Positions 29,891-42,100 of a DNA stretch of 64,000 nt are shown in pieces. The notes beneath the pieces were generated by a model, which was given only the letters and a program-made list of their open reading frames with translations, was not told the DNA's origin and made no database searches. The position numbers were made by a program, and so were the translations under genes. The stretch's first letter is position 1. Each line of letters begins with the position of its first letter. This DNA comes from Pyropia yezoensis (Eukaryota > Rhodophyta > Bangiophyceae > Bangiales > Bangiaceae). The stretch is taken from the NCBI GenBank assembly GCA_009829735.1, contig CM020620.1, forward strand, positions 13,265,420-13,329,419. The letters run 5' to 3'.

Positions 29891-32800
29891 AGAGAAACAT
29901 GCCTTTGTACTCACGTGTACCCACATGGTAGCAGCTAAAGTGGGCGACGCGCGATTCTCCCCGGGTAGAGCAGCGCGGCCCACAAAAGGCCGTCTTAGCA
30001 GGCCTCGGATGACAGCAGCGGCGCCAACGTCGGCGCAGTCGACACGGGGGGAGTGCGCTCGCCTCCGTGGCCGCGCCCAACCCACCGGCCACTGGCGGTG
30101 CGCCGAGCGGGCGCCCAGCTCAGCTCCACATCCAGATCGCATCTACACCGGGCCATCGGCGGCCGCTTGGGTCGTGGGGGAGCGGAGGACGCCACGTGGA
30201 GGGGGGGGGTTGGGGAAGGGCAAGGCCCGGCCCAAGGCACGGTCGTCAGTCAAAAGAAGCCGCGGCAGAGGCAGGCCCTCTTGCCGCCACAGACATGGGG
30301 TGCGTTCTCGCAAAGGCGCGCCTGCTGGGGCGCCGCCGCCACCGCGTCCAGCAGTTCGGAGCGATGAGCACCACGCTGCAGAAGCGCCTCAACGGCAGCC
30401 ACCGACTGAGACGGGGGTCATCACTAAACGTGCACGCGCCCATTGAGGGGTCGATTAGACGTCTACTGACCTATTGGGCTTCCAATGGGCGAATGGTGGG
30501 TCCTGTAACTGAGTCATTTCGGTGTCATTAAGATGTGGGTTTAATGACCTTTTACAGGGGTGGGCTCAATAATCAGTCTGAGAGGGGGCCCGTGAGAGAG
30601 AGTTCCGAGAGCGACCCCCCCTGGCAAAATTATTTCCGTCGAAGACCAAGCCACGTCCTGCTGAGCAGTGGCGCCGCACCGCCCTGGTGATGTGCGTCCT
30701 GCGGGCTGTTTTGAGGGGCAGTGAGTGCAAGTCTCTTCGTGGCAGGAGGGTGCGGGGGAGGCCAAGTCCACGCCGTGGGTGGGGCGGCGTCACGCAGCGC
30801 CTCGGCAAAGCGTTACGGACAACGGCACAGAAGAGGGGAGGACCGCCATCTGTGCGGGCACAGGGACCGCCAGCCCTCCGCAAGCACTTCGACTTGGTCG
30901 TGGGGCACACGGCTCGTCGGCTCGAGGAGCGTGGGGTGCGGACGGCGAGGGAGCTTGGGACAGCGAGGGGGGCACGAGCAGGGACGACGACAAGGATGGG
31001 GACGAGGAGGGAGACGGGAACGGAAGGGTAAGTGAGGAGGGCGAGGGGGGTGAAGACGGCCGAGGACGTTGAGGCAAGGGATGTGGTGGGGAGAAGGGAG
31101 AAGGGGGGTACGTGGGGACAAGAGAGGGGTTCTGGCAGCGGATGCGGTGCGGGCCGAGTGGAAGGGTGGGCGGGTCTTGACGTCCTGCTTCTCCCACGGA
31201 ACCCCTACCCCCCAGCACGGGAGTTGGGCGGCGCTGCCTCCCCTCACCGACGTTCTCCGCTGCATCGGCTGGCGTCGTGTGGGGGGGAACTGACGACCGT
31301 CGAGGGCGCGGGCGCCCTGGTGTGGGGGGCGTGCCGCCACACCTCCGAGGCACACTATTGACAACCTGTCGTCGCGGCGCCAGACACCCCGTTGCCGCCG
31401 CGTGCGATTGCGGCGGCGGCACGCGACGTGCCGACGGGGTGACACGTCCTCGTCGTCGCGCCGCCGACGTCCGCCCCCGATGCGTGCACGGCGCCGACGC
31501 CCGTGCCGGGAACGCCGCCACCGAGCCACGTTGGGGGTGTTTTGCCCACGCCGACACCTGCGCAGGGCGCTCCGTCGCGGGCTGTGCCCGTCGTGCTGTC
31601 GCCACTCACCACGGGCAGGGAGCTTCGAGGCGGAGGCACCTTCCCACCCCTATCGCCGCCCCCGCGTCGGCGTCCTGAGACGGGGACGCCTCCCCTGCCG
31701 ACGCGCTCGCCCACTTCCCCGCGACCGAGGCGGTCGCTGTGTGGTCACCGACACGGGCGGGGGCGGCAGCGGCCAGCCGCCGTTGCCGTCGCCGCCGACG
31801 GCAGCGGGGGGGGGCGGCAGGAGCTCCCACCGCCGCGCCGCGACCGACGCCGCCGCAGCGGCAGCCGCAATGGCGGTGGTGGCGGCGGTGGCCGCACCCG
31901 CCAGGGTCGACCACCGCTCCCGCCGGGCGCCGTCATCGACGCCCACACCCCGGGGGCGGGCGACGGTGGTTGTGGTGACGGTGGCCATGACTGGAGGGTA
32001 AGGGGGGGGAGGACAAGAGGGAAGGGAAGTATCCTAACCAAGTGCCTCGGCACACACAGCCGCGTGCTGCCCGGGGGAAGAAGCGAAAGCGCCCGCGACG
32101 TTGGCGCAAAGGAGGACGCAGATGCCGTGGCGCACACATCCTCCCTGCCGCTCCCCCAGCAAATGCCCCGTGCGTGCAAGAGTGGCCCCAGGGAGGCAAG
32201 GGGAGGGGACGGGGGGGCTGGCCTGGCGACAACCCCCCCCACACGGCAGGGCGCTCCCCCGGCGCAACAAGGCACCTTCCCCACCCCCCGCAGGTGGTCG
32301 GCCTGGCCCCCCACCCCCGACCCCACAGAGGCCCACCGCCTGCAGGAGGCGGAGGGTGCAGTTCATAGGCACCATGGGAACCAGGGGGCTGTGCCCCCTC
32401 GCCTCCTCCCCGTCAGGGCGCCATCCCCCTCCTTCTAGGACCGTCCATCGCGCGCCGTGTTGGGAGGGCGACGGTCACGATTCACGAGGAACGGGTGGGG
32501 GAGGGAGCGCGGCACACCTTTTTTTGAGCCGCGTGCTGCTGCACCGCGCTGTGGAGGTGCCCGCAAGTCTCCCCTGGTGCCCCACACCGAGGCCCCCCCC
32601 CTGCTGCTCGCCCCCAAAAACACCGCATGTACTGTACCCACGGTGCGTGGCAGACACGCCCGGATATATCCCTTCGATGGCAGGCCCTTTCACCAGAAAA
32701 AACGGGTGGAAGGATCACAGCACCCCCACCCCCCCGTCCGCACCGCTCGCGGCCGCCCCCCCCCACACACCTTTTGCCTATGTAGTGACCAAGCGTGGGA

Positions 32801-33917
32801 TGCAACCGCGTGCCCCAGGCATATCCGATAGATAGGGGCCTGCAAAACCACCTGTACGAAGACGCCCTCTGCACCACACCCCGAAAAGCGGCTGTCAGTT
32901 GGGAAGCTGCAGCTCTGTGTTCTGTAGCCAGGCTGGCGACGGGGCTCCCGCTGCGGGTCCACCGCGGACCTGCTGGCCTACCAAAGCGGCCAGCGGCGCA
33001 AATTTCTACTCGTTCACAAGTAAGTATTCGCGCAGCATCTAACTTCCAAATTTAGCCTCAAGGTTGGGGCGGCTCGGGTGGTGACCCTGTGGCCGCGCGG
33101 CGGCGGAGCGGTGGGGGAAGGAGGGGCGGAAGCACTAACAACAACAAGGCCCCCGCACCCGGGAGGAGTGACTAGCCCACAGGAGAGGGGCGACGGCGTC
33201 GGCCGCCGCCAGCGGAGCAGGAAGCGCCACAACGTGCCCGCCGCCAGCGAAGGGGGGGGGGGGAAGGGCGACGACGACCGCCGACGAGCCGCCGCGGCGG
33301 GCCGTGCGGCGACGACGGGCGGCGGCGGCGGTGGCGGCGGCGGCGGCAGCGGCAGGGCCGACAGGAGCACGACCGGCTGGCCGCCGCGGCCATCCACCGC
33401 CAACCGGGAGGTGGGGGTCGCAGCGGCAGACGGGCGGCGGCGGGTGACGACGGCGGCGTGTGACGACGGCGGCGGCGATGAACGCTGACGGCGAGGGTGG
33501 GGAGGTGACGGTTGCCGGGTGGCGGCGGCGGCGACGGGGGGCGATGGCGCTGGTAGGGGTGCGCAGCCGCACCGCCGTACCGGGATTGGAGCCTTGTGCG
33601 CAGAGGGGAGAATAGAGGACGGCAGTGGGAGAAGAGGAGTGAACAGTCGGCGGGACGGACGCCAGGGAAGCATGGACGACCGTTGGCGGCTTGCAAAATC
33701 GAAATCAAAAGCCGTAGAATGAGGAACACGCTGTTTACAAAAACAGCTTGACGGCCGGTCATTGTTGACATTTGGGACGTCGATCGCGAAGCGGTCGCGT
33801 GGCCGACGCCTCTGTCGCCTCCGCTCCCACCACTCCTCCACCCTTCCCCGAGTACTGGCTGGTCTTCGGTGGGAGCGCAGCGTCGCCCCCCCCTACCCTC
33901 CGCCCCCTTCCCCCACC
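29891..33917. other. About 4 kb of GC-rich DNA without a supported gene
   Basis: Many Pro/Arg/Gly-rich frames overlap on both strands, the pattern expected of GC-rich noncoding DNA with few stops. G and C runs of 7-9 bases are frequent, and codon-type (GGC)n stretches appear at 33,310-33,350. No domain, RNA gene or repeat family was recognised. The last 200 bases are the likely PEX1 upstream region; no TATA box is visible. Confidence 0.4.
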
Positions 33918-34861
33918 ATGAACCTGATGCTGACCATCCCGCCCACCCCCCCCGACGCGACCGACACCTTCCTCCGGCTGCCGCCGCACCTGGCCGGCGC
34001 GGCGTACCGGCGTCCGCCGCCGCCGCCCGTCGCCACCTCCACCGCCGCCGCCTCCTCCGCCACCGCCAGCGCGCCCCCCCCCCCCGCGCTCCCCCCCCAC
34101 CTCCTCTTCCTGCGGGTAACCCCCCCGCGGGGGGGTCGCCCCTTTGTGGCCGCCTGGGCGGGCGGCGCCTCGGCGGCCGCGTCGGCCGTGGCGCTCCACC
34201 ACCCCGCTGCTGCGGCGGCGGGGCTCGTCGCGGGCGATGCGCTAACGCTCTCCCCGGTGGGGGCGGCCATCCCCATTGCCCGCCGCGTGACCGTCACCCT
34301 TGATGGTGGTGGGTGCGGCGGCGGCGGCGGCGCTGCCGCTTCGGCCCTTGCCGCCGAGGCCGCCGCGTCGTGGGGGGTGCTCGTCCGCAACGGCGCGGCC
34401 GCGGCGGCGGGGGGGGTGCTGTCCCAGGCGCGGGTGGTCAACGTGGGGGGGGTGCTGCCGCTGCGGCTTGCCGGAGGCGGGGGGGGGGTGCGCCTGTACG
34501 TTGCCAGCGTGGAGGTGTGGGGGAGTTCGGGAGGGACTGGAGGGGAAGGCGGCGGCGGTGGCGGTGGCGGCGGCGGTGGCGGTGGCGGCGGCGGCTGGGC
34601 CGCCCTTGTCGACACCACCGAGGTGGAGGTGGTGCCGCCGCCACCGCCGCCGCCGGTGCGGCCGTCAGTGGTGGCAGCGGGGAGGGTGGGGGGGGGGGAG
34701 GGGGCTCCCCCCCGCCCGGCCGCGGTCGGCCTGGGGGGGGAGGGGCGGCGTTTCGCCGGCCCCGCCCGCGCCCGCCACCGCCGTTGCACGTGCGGGCGGT
34801 GCTGCGGGTGGTGGTGGGCGACGTGCCGCCCAATGGCGGGGGTGACCCGCCGGCCGCACCG

Positions 34862-34892
<31 letters not shown>

Positions 34893-37107
34893 GCATTGCC
34901 GGCACTGACACCGTTGCCGGCACCCGCCCCGATGCGCCTGCCGGCGCGACTGCCGACTGTGCGGTGGCGCAGTCGGCAGACGTGACCGCCGGCGCGGGCA
35001 GCGCAGGGGACGTAGCCGCCGCCGCCGCGGACGGCACAGCGGCCGTTCCTCCGCAGCCGCCGTCGACGCCCTTGTCGCCGGGCTTGCCGGCAGGGGTGGC
35101 GCCGCCGCCGCCGCCGCCGCCGCGACCACCGCCACCGCCGCCACCCCCTCCCCCCCCCCCAGACGCGGTGTGGGTCGCAGCATCGGTCGCCGCCGCCGCC
35201 GGCTGGTCCCCCGCCACCCGCGTGGTCGTCACGGTGGTGGCCGCCGCGCCGGGCCCGACCGGTAGTGGCGCCGCCGCCGCCGCCGCCGTCGCGACGCCGC
35301 CGCTCCCCGCGGGGGGGGCAGCCCTGTCGGCGGCGCTGCGCGTGGCGCCGCCGCCCTGGCCGGCGGGCGACGTGTGGCTGTCGCGGGCGGCGGCGGCGGC
35401 CGCGCGGGTGGCCCCGTTTGCGATCGTTGCCCTCACGTCGGCGCCCGCCGTTGCGGGGGGGGGGGCGGTCGCGGCGCTGTCCCTTACGCCGTTGGTGGTC
35501 GGCGGGGGGGTGGCGGGGGGGGGGGAGCACGGCGCCGCGGAAGGTGGCGCGCCGGGGCGGGAGCCGCCGGGGGGCGTCGACGCCGCCACGGCCGCCACCG
35601 CCGCCACTACCGCCACCACCGCCGCCACCGCCGCCACCGCCGCGCCGGCAGGTGTGCGCGCGGCGGTAGCGGCGTGGGCGGCCGCCGCGGCGGGCGGCGC
35701 GGCCACCCTCCCCGCGGGCGCGCCGACGGTGGTCAGGCTGCGGGCACTCGGCGGGGGCGCCCCCCACCTGTTGGCCTTTCATCCCCACCGCCGCGGCCGC
35801 GGCGGCGGCCTGGCGGACGGCCCCGTCGGCGTGGACGCCGTCCCCGCCGGCAGCAGCCGCGACGGCAGCGGCAACGGCGGCGGTGGTGGCGGGCAAGCCA
35901 ACGCGGGTGCCCCCGACGCCCCCGCCCTCCACCCCCCCAGCGGGGATGCCCTGACGCTCATGCTGGGCGACCTGCCGAAGCTCCCCCTGGCGGTCCACCC
36001 CCCCCCACCCCCCCCCCCCCCTCCCCCCCGGCGCCCCCCCCCCCCGCCCCCCCCGCTTGTCGGGGACGCCCCCCGTGCGGCGGCGCGCCGCCTGCTGCGC
36101 CTCCTCACGGCGGCGACGGGGGCGCCCCCCCGGGCGCCGCCCGTCATCCTCGTCACGGGCGGCCGCGGGGCGGGCAAGACCCACACCGTCGCGGCGGTGA
36201 CGGCCGCCCTGGCCCGCCGCCCCCCGCACGTGGCGACGGTGTGGGTGGCGGGCCGGTCGTCGTTGCCGTCGTCGTCGGCGGGGGGCGGCGGTGGGGGGGG
36301 GGTGGGCGCCGCGGTCCGCGCGGCGCTCGCGGCGGCGGTCGCCGCCGCGCCGGCGGGGGTGGTGGTGGACGATGCGCCCGCCGCGCTGGGCGGCGGCGGG
36401 GGGGGGGGGACGGCGCCGCGGGGGGGGGGGGGGGCGCCCCGCCCGGGCCGCCGCGCGGGACGTCCGCGCCCTCTACCGGGCGGCGGCCACCGCCGCGGCG
36501 CGGGGGGGGGACGGGCCCCGCGTGGCGGTGGTGCTTGTGGGCGGCACCGCCGCCGGCGGGCTGCCCCGCCGGCTGGCTGGCCTTGGCGGGGGGTGGCGGG
36601 GGTGGTGGCCGTGGGGGGGGGCGGCGCCGGGGCCGGAGCGGGGGCCGCGGCCGGGGCCGGCAAGGGGGTGGGGGTGGGGGGGGGGGGGGGGGGGGGCTCC
36701 GCCCCGGCGACCGCGCGCGCATTGTCGGGGCGGCGCTCTGCCGGCTGGCGGGGGGGGACGGGCGGGGGGGGGCGCCGCGGGCAGCCGGCGGCCCCCGGCG
36801 GCCGCCGCGGGACGTGCGCCGGGCGGTGGCCGACGTGACGGGCGTGGGGGGGGTCGCCTCAGGGTGGGCCCCGGCCGACCTGGTCGCGGCGGTGGGGGTG
36901 GCGGCGGCCGCCGCCGCCGCCGCTGCCGCGGGTGGTGCCGGCGGGGGGGGGGGCGGTGGTGGGGGGGGGGGGGGCGCCGCCGCGGCCGCCATGCCCGACG
37001 GTGACACCCTCCGCCGGGCGTTTGCGGCGGTCACGCCCGCCGCCCGGGCGGGGCTGCCGCCGCCCATGGCGGCGGTGCCCGCCGCCGCTGACGCTGCCGC
37101 CGCCGAT

Positions 37108-37144
<37 letters not shown>

Positions 37145-37430
37145 ACATGGCCGTCCCCACCGCCAGTGGCGCCGTCTCCGCCGACGGGGACCTGACGGGG
37201 GCGGCGCCCCCCCCCCCCCCCCCCCCCGCGCGGGCGCGCGCGGCGGCGGCCGACGCGCTGTGGGCGGCCGCCGTCGGCGGCTCTGCCGCCGCCGTTGCCG
37301 CCCTCCGGCGGGCGGTGGAGCTGCCGGTGCAGCACCCGCGGCTGTTTGCGGGCGCCGCCGCCCCCTTCCCCGCCGCCCGGCACGTGCTCGTGTACGGCCC
37401 CCCCGGGGCGGGCAAGTCCCGCCTCGTCGC

Positions 37431-37461
<31 letters not shown>

Positions 37462-38551
37462 CCCCGGCCGCTGTACGTGGCCACCCTCCGCGGCGCGGCG
37501 GTGCTCTCCAAGTACGTGGGCGCTTCCGAGGCGGCGCTGACCGCCGTCTTTGCCGCCGCCGCCGCGCGGGCGCCGGCGGTGCTCATCCTCGAGGAGCTCG
37601 ACGCGCTCGCCCCCGTCCGTGGGGGAGGCGGGGGGGGGGGGGGGGCGGCGGCGTTGCCGACCGCCTCGTCAACACCCTCCTCACCGCCCTGGACGGGGTG
37701 GGGGGGGGCGCCGCCGCGGCGGGCGTGACGGTCATTGGCGTCACCGCCCGGCCGGCGGCGGTGGACGCGGCGGTGACGCGGCCGGGGCGGCTGGAGGTGG
37801 GGGTGGAGGTGCCCCTGGGGGGGGCCGCCGACCGGGCGGCGGTCGCCCGCCTCGCGCTGGCGCGCGTCGGCCTCCACCCGGGGGGGGAGGTGCTGACCGA
37901 CCTGGTGGGGGGGGGGGGGGGACCGACGGGTGGTCCCCGGCGGACATCCACGGCGCCGTTGCCGACGCCTACGAGGCGGCCGTGGCCGAGGTGCTGGCGG
38001 CAGAGGCGGCGGCGGCGGCGGCGGCTGCGGCGGCGACGCCGGCCGCCGCCGTCACAGACGCCACCACCCCCGCCACCGACGACGGGGGCGGTGACGGGGT
38101 CGCCACCACCCCAGCGGTGAACGCCGCGCCTCCCCCCTCCGCGCCAGCGCCCACTGCCGACGCTGGCGTCGACGCCAACGCCGACGCCAACGCCGACGCC
38201 GACGCCGCCGCCGACGCCACCGTCGACGCCACCGTCGACGCCGACGCCGACGCCGCCACTGACGTTGACGCCGACGCGGCGCTTTCCGACGCCAACGGGC
38301 CGCCTGCCGGCACTGCCACCGCCGTCCCTGCCGCCGCCGCCGCCACTCCTCCCCCCCGCGTGGTCGTCACGCTGTCGCACATCCGCGCGGCGTTTGCCCG
38401 CGGCGGCCCGTCCCTGTCGGCTGCCGCGCGGGCGGCGTACGAGCGCGAGGCCGCCGCCTACCGCGGCCGCCGCGGCCGCCAGGTGACGGCGGGGGCGGGG
38501 GGGGCGGGCGGCGCGCCCCCGCCGCCGGGCACCCGCGCGGTGACCCTCTGA
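33918..38551 (+). CDS. PEX1: PEX1-like peroxisomal AAA+ ATPase (frame changes at poly-G tracts)
   Basis: PEX1 forms with PEX6 the AAA+ motor that extracts ubiquitinated PEX5 from the peroxisome membrane. The start ATG (MNLMLTIPPTPPDATDTFLR) has context CACCATGA. The N-terminus matches the PEX1 double-psi barrel (FLRLPPHL, GDALTLSPVGAAIPIARRV, WGVLVRNGAAAA, RLYVASVEV). The first AAA domain has Walker A GGRGAGKT (about 36,160) and VVVDDA in place of Walker B. The second has GPPGAGKS (37,396-37,419), the PEX1-typical LSKYVGASEAAL, Walker B VLILEELDALAP (about 37,580) and RPGRLE (about 37,785). The C-terminus ends LSHIRAAFARGGPSLSAAAR. Poly-Ala, Gly, Pro and Asp-Ala inserts give about 1540 codons against 1283 residues in human PEX1. 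Homologous sequence moves between the three plus-strand frames near 34,690-34,740, 36,410-36,440, 36,590-36,700, 37,620-37,650 and 37,905-37,922, always at G runs. Assembly homopolymer errors are likely; pseudogenisation is possible. Confidence 0.82.
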
Positions 38552-39689
38552 GCTGTGCCTCCCCCCTCCGCCGGCCGGCCCGCCCGCCCGCCGGCCCGCC
38601 CGCCCTCCCCCTCCACTACCTTGTACCCCCACACTGCTCCGTCCGCTCCCAGGCGGTGACCGCGATGAGAGGGCAGGAGGGTGGGGGTGGGGGTGGGAGG
38701 TCCGTTGCTGGTGACGACGGCGGCTGCTCGTTGGCGGCCCCTGTGGATTCCCCCCCCCGCCCCTTTGCTCCCCTCTTTGGGTGGCCTCTGTGCGCTCCCA
38801 AACGAAACGTCCCGACGCTCCCCGACACTTCCTGCGCCGCCCCACTCCCCACGGATGGGCGCCCCTCCTCACGCCTCCCCCCGGGCCTCCCCCCCCCCCC
38901 CCCCCCCCCCCCCCTTTTTGCGCCCCCTCACCGCTCTCCCGCCTCTGCAGTCCCAGCGCGTCGGCCGCCCGCGCCACAGGCCACGTGCGGCGTCGTGGCG
39001 CAGCCGCGTGGGCCACCCGCCACGCACGACCCCCCCCCCCCGCGCGCGCCCGCAACGGCCACCACCACCGGCCGCCGCCGCGTCGGCCGTGGGGGTGGCA
39101 CACGCCCGCGCCGCCCGCCACCCACCGCCCACCCACCGCCCGCCCCCCCCCCCCCCCCCCGCCGCCGCCCTCCGCCTTGTCGTCGTCGGCGGCGACGGCA
39201 GAAAGAGACAAAAAAAAAAAACAAGGGCGTGGCGGGCACACGCGTCTTGTCGTTGTTTACCCGCCGGCGGGCCGAGACCCATGGGGAGCGCGCATGTGCG
39301 ACGGCCGGCACCGCCCGCCGAGGACGCCTGCCCCCCCCCCCCCTCTCCCCCCCCCCCACCCCCCCACCCCCCCACCCACCCACCCACCGACAGGCCGGCG
39401 CAACCCGACGCGGCGGCAGCCCAGCTGCCGCCGTCGCCGGTAGAAGGGAAGCCCCGACGGCGGTGTGCGGGAGCGGCAGCAGTGATATGTATGTAGGGAC
39501 GGATCAGGGGCGAGGAGGAGGGCCCATCTACCATGAACGACCAACGAACTTTTTTTTTGAATATTGAATATTGATATCCGCCTAGATATTCCAAATATTT
39601 CATCGTATCCATCCGTCTTGGCACATTCACGTTGAAACATTGCTAATTTGCATATAAATCTACTGCATGTAGTTAATAATGTTTTTGGG
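38552..39689. other. Intergenic low-complexity DNA and AT-rich island
   Basis: C-rich runs (up to about 23 C at 38,890-38,913) and Pro/Arg-rich spurious frames on both strands. At 39,545-39,690 the composition switches abruptly to AT-rich (TTTTTTTTTGAATATTGAATATTG), a contrast with everything around it. No gene supported. Confidence 0.5.
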
Positions 39690-39769
39690 AGTTGAAAGCG
39701 ACAGTGGCGGTCGGAGACATCCCTGGAGCCAAAAAAAGCTCCTTGAGCAGCACTTTGGGCAGCTGCCAG

Positions 39770-40440
39770 CCGCCGGCGGCGGCAGCCACGGTCTGATCGC
39801 GGCGGCGCGCTGGCGGTCACGGCGGCGGCCGCGGCCGCGGCGGTACCGGTGGCGGCGGCCGCCGCGGCGGGACCGGCGGCGATAGCGACGGAGGCGGCGG
39901 CGGCGGCGGCAGCGGCGGCGGCGGCGGCGGCGGCGGCCGCAGCGGAGGCGGCGCCGGGCGGGGAGCCGCCAAATGGAGTAGCGGGCGGCGGCGGTGGTCG
40001 GGCAGCGGCCAGCCGATGGCCAGCCGGCGGCGGCGGCAGCGGCGGGGTGCAGGCACGGACGAGCCGGCGGAGGCAGCCGCGGCAGTGGTGGCGGCACCGG
40101 CGCCGGCTCCGGCGCCGGGCGAACAGAGACTTGCCGGCGGTGGCGGCGGCCGCGGCGGCGGCGACGGCAGCGGCGGCGGCAGCGGCGGCGGCGGTAGCGG
40201 TAGGCGGGGAGCGGCCAGCTGGCGGGGCTGGCGGCGGCGGCCGCGGCGGCGACGGGCGGGCTGCAGCCAGCCGACGGCCAGCCGGCGGCGGCGGTTGTGG
40301 TGGGGGGTGGCGGCGGCCGCGGCGATGGCCGCGCTGCCGCCGCCGCCGGGCGAGCAGCCAAGAGACGGCGGTGGCGGCGGCGGCGGCGGCGGCGGCGGTA
40401 GCGGCGGCGGCGGCGGCGGCAAGCGGGCGGGCAGCAGCTG
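39770..40440. repeat. GGC-rich low-complexity tract
   Basis: Almost entirely imperfect (GGC)n, including runs near 39,885-39,950 and 40,370-40,435. All frames on both strands are open and encode poly-Gly, Ala or Arg, so none is accepted as a gene. Confidence 0.9.
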
Positions 40441-41230
40441 GGGGGCCCTGCGCAGCACTGCTTATCGCCTGTCAAAAATTTCTTGCTTTTTTGGAAATTC
40501 TCGAGCAAAAACCTGCATAGAACCTACATCGACCCCCCCTCAAGGCATCATAGACACCGCTTTTACCCCGCTTCTTGCTTCCTGCCTATGACAGCTCGGG
40601 TGATCGGTAGTCGCCACCTCCCTAGGTATGACAGGAAGCGCACGGGGCAGGAGAGCACTCTCGTGAAGCGCAAAGAAGCGCCCGCGCCCCCGCCGGCGCC
40701 ACGGTGACGGCGGCGGCGGCGGCGTTTGGGCGAAGCGCCAACGCTCTCTCCCCCCTCTGACGTGGCGCCGTCGGAGCGGCCGCCGCGGCCCGCCCGGACC
40801 GACCAACGCTACGCTTGGGAGCAATGTATATACAAACGCGTTTAAAAACCGCACAATCTCTCGCACTGGTTAAGCGAAAACCTGCGCGACGACAGCTTTT
40901 GAGGGTCTGCACGGAAAAATCTCTCCGCCTTGCTCAACACCTACAACGTGAATTCTGACCAATGGAACGCTCCGTCCAGCAAACAGCAGCGCCACCGCTG
41001 TTGTCATTGGTTGACAGAACACCGACAGCGGCCGTCGTGTCGGTCATCATTGGGGAGATTCTTGGGCCTCAGCCCATCCCCTCGATCAGAAAAGCAAAAT
41101 TCTGCTCGAGCCGTTCATTTTCGTGCTCGAGCAGGGCAAGAATTTGCAGAACGAAGCAAGAGATCTGGCCAAAATCGGGCTTGTATCTTGACAGGGGATA
41201 AGCAGTGCTGCGTTGGCCAGCTGGCCGCAT
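40440..41230. repeat. Inverted copies of a short dispersed sequence
   Basis: TTGACAGGGGATAAGCAGTG (41,188) and its continuation CTGCGT reappear inverted at about 40,453-40,480 with one or two changes. Both are followed outward by GC-rich sequence. Translated, both give LTGDKQCC. The arms may be ends of a decayed repeat spanning the 0.7 kb between them. No transposase is seen. Confidence 0.5.
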
Positions 41231-41874
41231 TGCTGGCGGCGGCCGTCCGGGAGCGGTCGCTGCGGAGGGGCGGCTGACACCCCTATTCAAGGGCGGACAT
41301 CAGGGTTCAGAGCGAATACTGCATTACGTTCCACACGTGCAACGCTCGCGCGACTTTGTCGTTGCTATGACTTCCTGGTTGGACGAGAGAGAATACAAAC
41401 GACCGCACATAGCAAGAAGTAACTGAGTGAAAACAGAAGAGAAATAACAAGAGAAAAAACAGGTACGGCACCGTACCACTTACAGCACAATAAAATGAAG
41501 CGTAAGATGCGCCTCTTTTTGCACCCAAGACGTGTCTTTGGTTCGCAATGCTTCGGCATTTAGTCCGCGCGCGAATGCAGCTTTCAGAGGCTCATTGCAG
41601 TTAAATATGTTGCTGCTGTGGTGATGCACGAGAAGCACTGTGAACTGCTCCCATGACACGAAATGCGCGGATTCCGTGCTGATTTTCGACCCCAGGGGTC
41701 CACCGCAGGTGCCCCAGGCATCTGTGCTCCAGTTCTATACAGACACGTTGTATGAACCCTCGAATATCCTGAGAGCTTCCAATATATGCCATATTTGCTC
41801 CCGACAGCGTGGTCTGAGCCAATGGCTGATCCGGAATTGCTCTGAACCCTGGTGTCCGCTCTCGGTGGGTCTTA
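41231..41874. other. Interval without a supported gene
   Basis: Balanced base composition, unlike the flanks. No domain, RNA gene or repeat was recognised. Confidence 0.4.
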
Positions 41875-42055
41875 ACTGGGGGTGGGGGGGAGGGGACGTG
41901 GCGGGGCAAGGGGGGGGCCCCTGTGCGACCGGTCCCCTCCCCTACCCTTGGGCCGTCTGGAGGGGCGGGGGGGGCGCGGAAAAGGGCGCGGGGGGGGGAC
42001 CAGCGCAACTGTCCCCCCCCCCCCTTCACCCCGGGCCGTTTGTGGGGGGGAGTAG

Positions 42056-42100
<45 letters not shown>

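Noticed and set aside
30790-31605. Pro/Arg-rich minus-strand frames and overlapping plus-strand frames
   Set aside because: Overlapping low-complexity frames on both strands, no motif, no distinct codon pattern.
33893-36229. Long minus-strand frames opposite PEX1 (up to 778 residues)
   Set aside because: Arg/Gly/Ala/Pro low-complexity products caused by GC-rich DNA with few stops. The plus strand carries the recognisable AAA+ motifs.
39660-40520. Frames over the GGC tract on both strands
   Set aside because: All frames are open because of the repeat; poly-Gly/Ala/Arg/Pro without a domain.
42059-42097. Telomere-like or telomere-derived poly-G
   Set aside because: No T/A-containing telomere unit; a plain homopolymer inside a local G/C-block array.
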